Positions 15,624-18,744 of a stretch of DNA of 18,744 nt are shown piece after piece (the stretch's first letter is position 1; every line of letters begins with the position of its first letter). Where the stretch lies: assembly GCA_007128495.1 (NCBI GenBank), contig SKXH01000248.1, positions 1 to 18,744 of the forward strand, in the 5' to 3' direction. Both the position numbers and the translations under genes were made by a program. The notes under the pieces were generated by a model that was given only the letters and a program-made list of their open reading frames with translations, was not told where the DNA came from and did no database searches. This DNA comes from Bacteroidota bacterium (GTDB lineage: Bacteria > Bacteroidota > Ignavibacteria > T3Sed10-11).

Positions 15624-15748
15624 AATAAATCCTTTAAGTTTGAAATAATTTCTTTACTGGATAACAATAGTGGATGTGTAAATCGTTCCAATTCTTAAAT
15701 ATGGGACTGAATAAGGAGATGGATGGATGAGTGGATGATTGACTGCTG

Positions 15749-15783
15749 GTCGGGGCGGCCAGATTTACTTTCAGTGAATCTGG
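15749..15783 (-). repeat. Partial tRNA-Pro 3'-end duplicate
   Basis: Positions 15749-15766 (GTCGGGGCGGCCAGATTT) are identical to 15845-15862, the 3' acceptor and T-arm end of the adjacent tRNA-Pro, 96 bp away. Similarity continues a few bases outward. The copy extends into a perfect 8-bp stem, GCCAGATT/AATCTGGC, ending near 15783. Direct repeats of a tRNA 3' end are typical of attachment sites left by tRNA-targeting integrases, but no integrase gene is in the window. Confidence 0.6.
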
Positions 15784-15845
15784 CATGAAAAGAGATAGAT
15801 AAAGCTTTCTATAAAAGATATTGCGTAAATTCAACGAACTACTCG

Positions 15846-15920
15846 TCGGGGCGGCCAGATTTGAACTGGCGACCTCCTGGTCCCAAACCAGGCGCGCTAA
15901 CCGGACTACGCTACGCCCCG
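15846..15920 (-). tRNA. tRNA-Pro (anticodon TGG)
   Basis: The minus strand folds into a full cloverleaf: acceptor CGGGGCG paired with CGCCCCG, D-arm GCG/CGC around AGTCCGGTTA, anticodon stem CCTGG/CCAGG with loop TTTGGGA (anticodon TGG), and T-arm CCAG/CTGG with loop TTCAAAT. The discriminator base is A. CCA is not encoded, as CGAGT follows. TGG can read most proline codons. Confidence 0.95.
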
Positions 15921-15991
15921 TGTTTTTATTTTTGTATCACTCTTTTTGATGTTAACACACGCTGATTCTCTTCTCTAAAATACTGTCGACA

Positions 15992-16064
15992 TTAGCGCCA
16001 ATAGTGCCAGCGTCTGACGCTGAAAGCATGACGCGCTAACCGTATCCCGCTGCTGATGTGCGGG
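15992..16064. repeat. Cluster of nested inverted repeats upstream of tRNA-Pro
   Basis: An outer stem TTAGCGC/GCGCTAA (15992-15998/16033-16039) encloses an inner stem CAGCGT/ACGCTG (16008-16013/16017-16022, 3-nt loop). A third hairpin CCCGC/GCGGG (16046-16050/16060-16064) follows. The 11-mer CGCGCTAACCG at 16032-16042 also occurs in the D-arm of the tRNA (15893-15903). It may be a decayed tRNA copy or a structured spacer; the 206-bp gap 15921-16126 has no other clear content. Confidence 0.4.
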
Positions 16065-16126
16065 ACATCAAGACTATTAATTTACGAAACTTCAGGACGT
16101 TAAGCAAGCAAATATCCAATTTCGAT

Positions 16127-16516
16127 TCAGAGCCATTCCCATTGTCTGACCGGGTAACCTCTGGTTAGCTTTCTTGTAATAAGAAATGTATCAATTATAC
16201 CAAAACTCCAGATAGCCACATAAGCATAAGGAATAATCAATACACTGACGATAAGCGCCACAATAAACAGAGCAAAACCTTTGCTGATTTGCCCTGCATA
16301 CACCTGTCCTATACCAATTACCAACAAACTTAAAAGAACAGCCAAAAATTGACTTCTGGGAGGGTTTGCCGGATATACCATTTCTATCGTATCAGGAACG
16401 GGAAATGACACGAGACCGTAATAAGGTTTATCACCCAGAAAATACATTCTGCGTCCGCATTGCTTACAGTGTGATTTTTCTTCTGATATTTCCGAACCGC
16501 AAATTTTACAGAGCAT
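16127..16516 (-). CDS. Zinc-ribbon protein with TM2-like membrane segments
   Basis: A 129-residue protein, not matched to a named family. The N-terminus has a compact zinc ribbon: Cys3, Cys6, Cys17 and Cys20 (CxxC-10-CxxC). After a linker, residues about 54-112 hold two to three hydrophobic stretches, starting FLAVLLSLLVIGIGQVYAGQ, whose GxGQxYAGQ turn resembles the TM2 and related small membrane families (compare GLGIHKFYLG in the protein at 14141-14599). The C-terminus is basic and aromatic (ITRKLTRGYPVRQWEWL). It is probably an integral membrane protein with a cytoplasmic metal-binding head; role unknown. No good Shine-Dalgarno site lies before the ATG. It stands alone, 170 bp after the acetyltransferase gene, and a 15-bp palindrome lies 37 bp upstream of its start. 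Confidence 0.75.
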   Translation of the reverse strand: MLCKICGSEISEEKSHCKQCGRRMYFLGDKPYYGLVSFPVPDTIEMVYPANPPRSQFLAVLLSLLVIGIGQVYAGQISKGFALFIVALIVSVLIIPYAYVAIWSFGIIDTFLITRKLTRGYPVRQWEWL

Positions 16517-16552
16517 TGCCGGACTAATATATTGTTATACGTTTATGAATTA

Positions 16553-16567
16553 CACAATATTATTGTG
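16553..16567. promoter_or_regulatory. 15-bp palindrome, possible operator
   Basis: CACAATATTATTGTG is a perfect 7-1-7 palindrome 37 bp before the zinc-ribbon gene's start codon, inside the likely promoter region on the minus strand. Just beyond it AAAAGT/ACTTTT forms a second small inverted repeat. Its size suits a dimeric regulator, but AT-rich palindromes also arise by chance. Confidence 0.35.
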
Positions 16568-16686
16568 CAAAAAGTATACCACTTTTATAAAACTTGGCTA
16601 TTTTAGGAAATGTATTGAAAAGAGCATAAAAAAGTCAAAATGTCGAACGGGTAAAAAGGAATTGAGTCCGGAAATACAGGTAAATA

Positions 16687-17259
16687 TTACCTCGGATGGA
16701 TATCGTCCGGTAATAAAGAATAGATATTTACATCTTGGTGAATTCCATTTATCAATAATCGCCGGCGCAGTGTACCTTCCTTTTTTGCACCCGCTTTCCC
16801 GGCGACCCGCTGACTGGCACGATTTCCAACCGCCGAAATGATCTCTAATCTTTGAAGAAGCAATTGCTCGAAACCAAAGATTGCCGTCAACAGCGTTGCC
16901 CCGGTTGCTACTCCGCGACCGGTTGCACTGCTGCGAACCCAATATCCCAGATTACCATAATTATGTGTTTTGTTAATTTCATTGATACCGGTACCGCCTA
17001 AAAACTTCCCGGTCGCCGCATCTTCGATAACAAAACTGTATTCTTTTCCATCTTCCCAGGCCGATGAACGAGAATGAATCCAGTCACTGCTTTCCTCAAT
17101 GCCATAAAACGGATGACACCACGGAAGCCACGGGTATACTTGATTTATGGATTCCCGGGCAGCTTCGTATAAATTATCGATATCGTACTCGCGGTACGGA
17201 CGAATAAGAATAAAGCCGTCGGAATATTCGGTTTTTATTTGCCGTTGTATTTCTTTCAA
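16687..17259 (-). CDS. GNAT N-acetyltransferase, RimJ/RimL type
   Basis: A 190-residue cytoplasmic acetyltransferase of the GNAT superfamily, using acetyl-CoA. The N-terminus has the RimJ/RimL-like ILIRPYREYDIDNLYEA; the middle has SFVIEDAATGKFLGGTGI and NLGYWVRSSATGRGVATGAT, the last containing the R/Q-x-x-G-x-G/A pyrophosphate-binding loop. Motif B follows as RLEIISAVGNRASQRVAGKAGAKKEG, here given as RLEIISAVGN and ASQRVAGKAG. The family acetylates ribosomal protein N-termini, antibiotics or small amines; the substrate here is open. The start is TTG at 17259, overlapping the TGA stop of the upstream gene as TTGA, with no Shine-Dalgarno site, so translation is probably coupled to that gene. 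Confidence 0.85.
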   Translation of the reverse strand: MKEIQRQIKTEYSDGFILIRPYREYDIDNLYEAARESINQVYPWLPWCHPFYGIEESSDWIHSRSSAWEDGKEYSFVIEDAATGKFLGGTGINEINKTHNYGNLGYWVRSSATGRGVATGATLLTAIFGFEQLLLQRLEIISAVGNRASQRVAGKAGAKKEGTLRRRLLINGIHQDVNIYSLLPDDIHPR

Positions 17260-17984
17260 TTGGGAGATTCTTGACTTTTGTTGAATAAGTATAGTTTGTC
17301 TACCGGTTTAAATCCCAGCTTTTTTGCAAGATGTACCGATGCCCGATTCGACTCTTCCGCTCCCCACACGGGTCGTTTTCCTTTTGTCATCATATGTTCA
17401 ATCATAAAACCCACGGTATGTCCTGCATATCCTTTATTACGATAGGGTTTAAGCGTATCAATAGATATATCCCAGAGAGTTTCCGTCATCGCTGCGGCAT
17501 AGCAAAATGATACCGGCTTATCTTCTATCAATCCGGCTGCAACCGGAGATTGCAATAATGCATCCACTAATTCCTTACGCAGAACATCGGGAATATGCCG
17601 TGCCGCTTGTATATCGTTTTTCATCATAAAACGAACCGAAGCATCGGTATAAGAATATTTTGGTTTCTCTTCCGATAAGGTATATAGATATGCAGTTGAC
17701 CGTTCGAACTCCTTCAACTCGTTTTCTATATACCGGTAATTATTTTTAAAGCCAATAATTCTAACCGGCATATCTATGGATGTAAGGGATTTTTGTATTA
17801 CATCGGCGCCGGGTTTACCGACAACACAGGTCAATCCATTGTTCGGGTCCTGAATTATAAAAGAATTTTCAGATTTATTCTCAACATAAATACGGCCATT
17901 CCCCGATAAAACCATCCAGCGTGCATAGATCCACCGGGGAATATCGGGTAATAATTGCAGTAGCTTTGCACCTCGGACACCCAT
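17256..17984 (-). CDS. GNAT family N-acetyltransferase
   Basis: With this start the product is 242 residues. The C-terminal half is a GNAT domain: FCYAAAMTETLWDISIDT (beta strands 3-4), then PYRNKGYAGHTV as the acetyl-CoA loop, and GAEESNRASVHLAKKLGF as motif B. The N-terminal half (RWMVLSGNGRIYV, NGLTCVVGKPG) is less conserved, and its substrate is unknown. The frame is open further up to 18062 with ATGs at 18062 and 18029, but those overlap the RidA gene and lack ribosome binding sites, whereas ATG 17984 has GGAGAAG about 6 nt upstream and leaves a 19-bp gap. A start at 18029 (MKNKLILYDV) cannot be excluded. It overlaps the next GNAT gene by 3-4 bases, forming an operon of ridA remnant, GNAT, GNAT. 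Confidence 0.75.
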   Translation of the reverse strand: MGVRGAKLLQLLPDIPRWIYARWMVLSGNGRIYVENKSENSFIIQDPNNGLTCVVGKPGADVIQKSLTSIDMPVRIIGFKNNYRYIENELKEFERSTAYLYTLSEEKPKYSYTDASVRFMMKNDIQAARHIPDVLRKELVDALLQSPVAAGLIEDKPVSFCYAAAMTETLWDISIDTLKPYRNKGYAGHTVGFMIEHMMTKGKRPVWGAEESNRASVHLAKKLGFKPVDKLYLFNKSQESPN

Positions 17985-18003
17985 CGTACACTTCTCCGGT
18001 ACG

Positions 18004-18262
18004 TCATACAGAATTAACTTGTTCTTCATTATCAAGAACTGCATCGGCTTCGATTTCAACAAGCATAGCGGGTGAAATCAATCGCCGGACTTCAACCATC
18101 GCAGAGGCAGGTTTGATCTCTCCGAATATCTCCGCATGGGCTTTAGCGATTTCCTTCCAATCGTCGATATTTATTACATATACAACTGTCCGTACTACAT
18201 CCTCCAATCGTGCACCTGCCCGTTCGAGCACAGAAAATACAAAAAAATATTGATTAAATTAC
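18004..18262 (-). pseudogene. RidA (YjgF/YER057c/UK114) family gene, 5'-truncated
   Basis: The sequence SVLERAGARLEDVVRTVVYV, then DWKEIAKAHAEIFGE, PASAMVEVRRL and AMLVEIEADAV is a clear match to the C-terminal 60% of RidA, an enamine/imine deaminase that is normally about 125-130 residues and trimeric. Only about 75 residues remain from the GTG at 18231. In-frame upstream sequence adds FNQYFFVFS and then meets a TAA at about 18261-18259. The first ~50 residues, which include part of the active-site wall, are absent, and no trace remains in other frames, since a kinase terminator begins at 18290. The conserved Arg of VEVRRL is kept. The gene has no recognisable start or ribosome binding site. 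It probably arose by a deletion fusing the terminator region to mid-ridA. Confidence 0.8.
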
Positions 18263-18265
18263 ATA

Positions 18266-18290
18266 GAAAAAGCGGGAGCATGGCTCCCGC
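18266..18290 (-). terminator. Rho-independent terminator of the histidine kinase gene
   Basis: On the minus strand GCGGGAGC (18290-18283) pairs perfectly with GCTCCCGC (18279-18272) around a CAT loop and runs directly into TTTTTC. It starts 13 bp after the kinase stop and ends right beside the truncated ridA, which therefore should not be read through from the kinase. Confidence 0.9.
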
Positions 18291-18303
18291 ATTCCAAAGA
18301 TAA

Positions 18304-18744
18304 CTAAAACCGCAGCGTAAACACCGTCTCCTTGTCCGGCTCCGACCGAACACTGATCGAACCGCCATGCAGTCGCATGATCTGACGGGCGAGACTCAAA
18401 CCGATACCGGAACCGCTTTCTTTTGTGGTATAGAATGGAATGAATATCTTGTCGACTGCTTCCGGCTCGATTCCCGGTCCGTTATCGGCAACCTGCATCA
18501 CAACCCTTCCCTGTCCGTCAAGTCGTGCCGATAAGCGGATCAACGGCTTAATTCGATTCTGTAGCGCTTCGATGCTGTTCTTCAACAAATTTATCACTAC
18601 CTGTTCGATGAGTTCGGGGTCGGCGGTAAGTTCAAGTTTTTTCGGTTCAACGGAGGTTTCCAGTACAATTCGATAGTTGGTTATCTGGTTCTTGAGAAGC
18701 CGGGCAACATTGTCAAAGAGATCTTTCACCGGTGTAATCTGAAA
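18304..18744 (-). CDS. Sensor histidine kinase, C-terminal catalytic part (cut by window edge)
   Basis: The frame is open to the last base, so only the C-terminal ~147 residues are seen. They hold the HATPase_c domain: N box NLLKNSIEALQNR, G1 box DNGPGIEPEAV, F box FIPFYTTK and G2 box GSGIGLSLARQIM, ending HGGSISVRSEPDKETVFTLRF. The FYTTK and LARQIM forms are typical of NtrB/PAS-type kinases. It autophosphorylates a histidine (off-window) and passes phosphate to a response regulator. The input domain and partner are not visible; a GTG at 18729 lies in frame but is inside the domain and is not a start. It ends at a strong terminator, so it is the last gene of its transcript. Confidence 0.9.
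   Translation of the reverse strand, partial: FQITPVKDLFDNVARLLKNQITNYRIVLETSVEPKKLELTADPELIEQVVINLLKNSIEALQNRIKPLIRLSARLDGQGRVVMQVADNGPGIEPEAVDKIFIPFYTTKESGSGIGLSLARQIMRLHGGSISVRSEPDKETVFTLRF

Noticed and set aside
15717..15740. GATG-type short tandem repeat
   Set aside because: Only a few imperfect units; too short to call a functional repeat or CRISPR.
15634..15834. 66-codon minus-strand frame between the dioxygenase and tRNA-Pro
   Set aside because: It runs through the duplicated tRNA fragment and has no ribosome binding site or family resemblance.
16678..16692. Palindrome AGGTAAATATTACCT over the stop codon of the RimJ/RimL-type gene, considered as a terminator
   Set aside because: The stem is AT-rich and no T-run follows on the minus strand.

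Overview
The window looks like a chromosomal segment of a halophilic or osmotically stressed Gram-negative bacterium, possibly from the broad FCB assemblage; no lineage can be fixed from the sequence alone. The clues are a fused glycine/sarcosine plus sarcosine/dimethylglycine N-methyltransferase (de novo glycine betaine synthesis, typical of halophiles), two large exported beta-propeller peptidases of the tricorn and S9 types, and a putative outer-membrane-like protein. The best promoters resemble sigma-70 sites (TTGACG-17-TATCAT; TTGTGA-17-TATAAT). One weaker candidate fits the Bacteroidota TAnnTTTG pattern.

Layout. (1) 1-1936 is an accessory, repeat-rich stretch. It has one exported protein of unknown function (168-863) bracketed by a diverged ~50-bp hairpin repeat, and a broken REP-associated tyrosine transposase (1115-1514) flanked on both sides by paired inverted repeats. 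Two further short palindromes of the same family lie at 83-107 and 1781-1806. (2) 1937-4324 holds a trans-sulfuration-family PLP enzyme (+) convergent with a DUF4143-type AAA ATPase (-). (3) A 338-bp divergent spacer with two promoter candidates leads into the betaine-synthesis fusion enzyme (4663-6300), which ends at a bidirectional terminator. (4) From 6376 to the right edge every gene reads on the minus strand: tricorn-like protease, B12-binding-type radical SAM protein, S9 peptidase, cold-shock-like/TM2 membrane protein, ring-cleaving dioxygenase, tRNA-Pro(TGG), zinc-ribbon membrane protein, two overlapping GNAT acetyltransferases, a 5'-truncated RidA gene and the C-terminal part of a sensor histidine kinase cut by the window edge.

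How the genes fit together. Betaine synthesis consumes three S-adenosylmethionine per betaine, so a sulfur-amino-acid enzyme 1.5 kb away is suggestive, but the two are not in one operon. The tricorn and S9 proteins both carry signal peptides and probably break down peptides outside the cytoplasm; a radical SAM gene lies between them on the same strand, with no evidence of a shared pathway. tRNA-Pro has partial copies of tRNA sequence on either side, one being an 18-bp identical copy of its 3' end, as seen at attachment sites. No CRISPR array, rRNA, integrase or phage gene was seen. I found no clear undescribed defence or biosynthetic system; the most unusual material is the repeat/RAYT region, the tRNA-flanking duplications and the truncated ridA junction.
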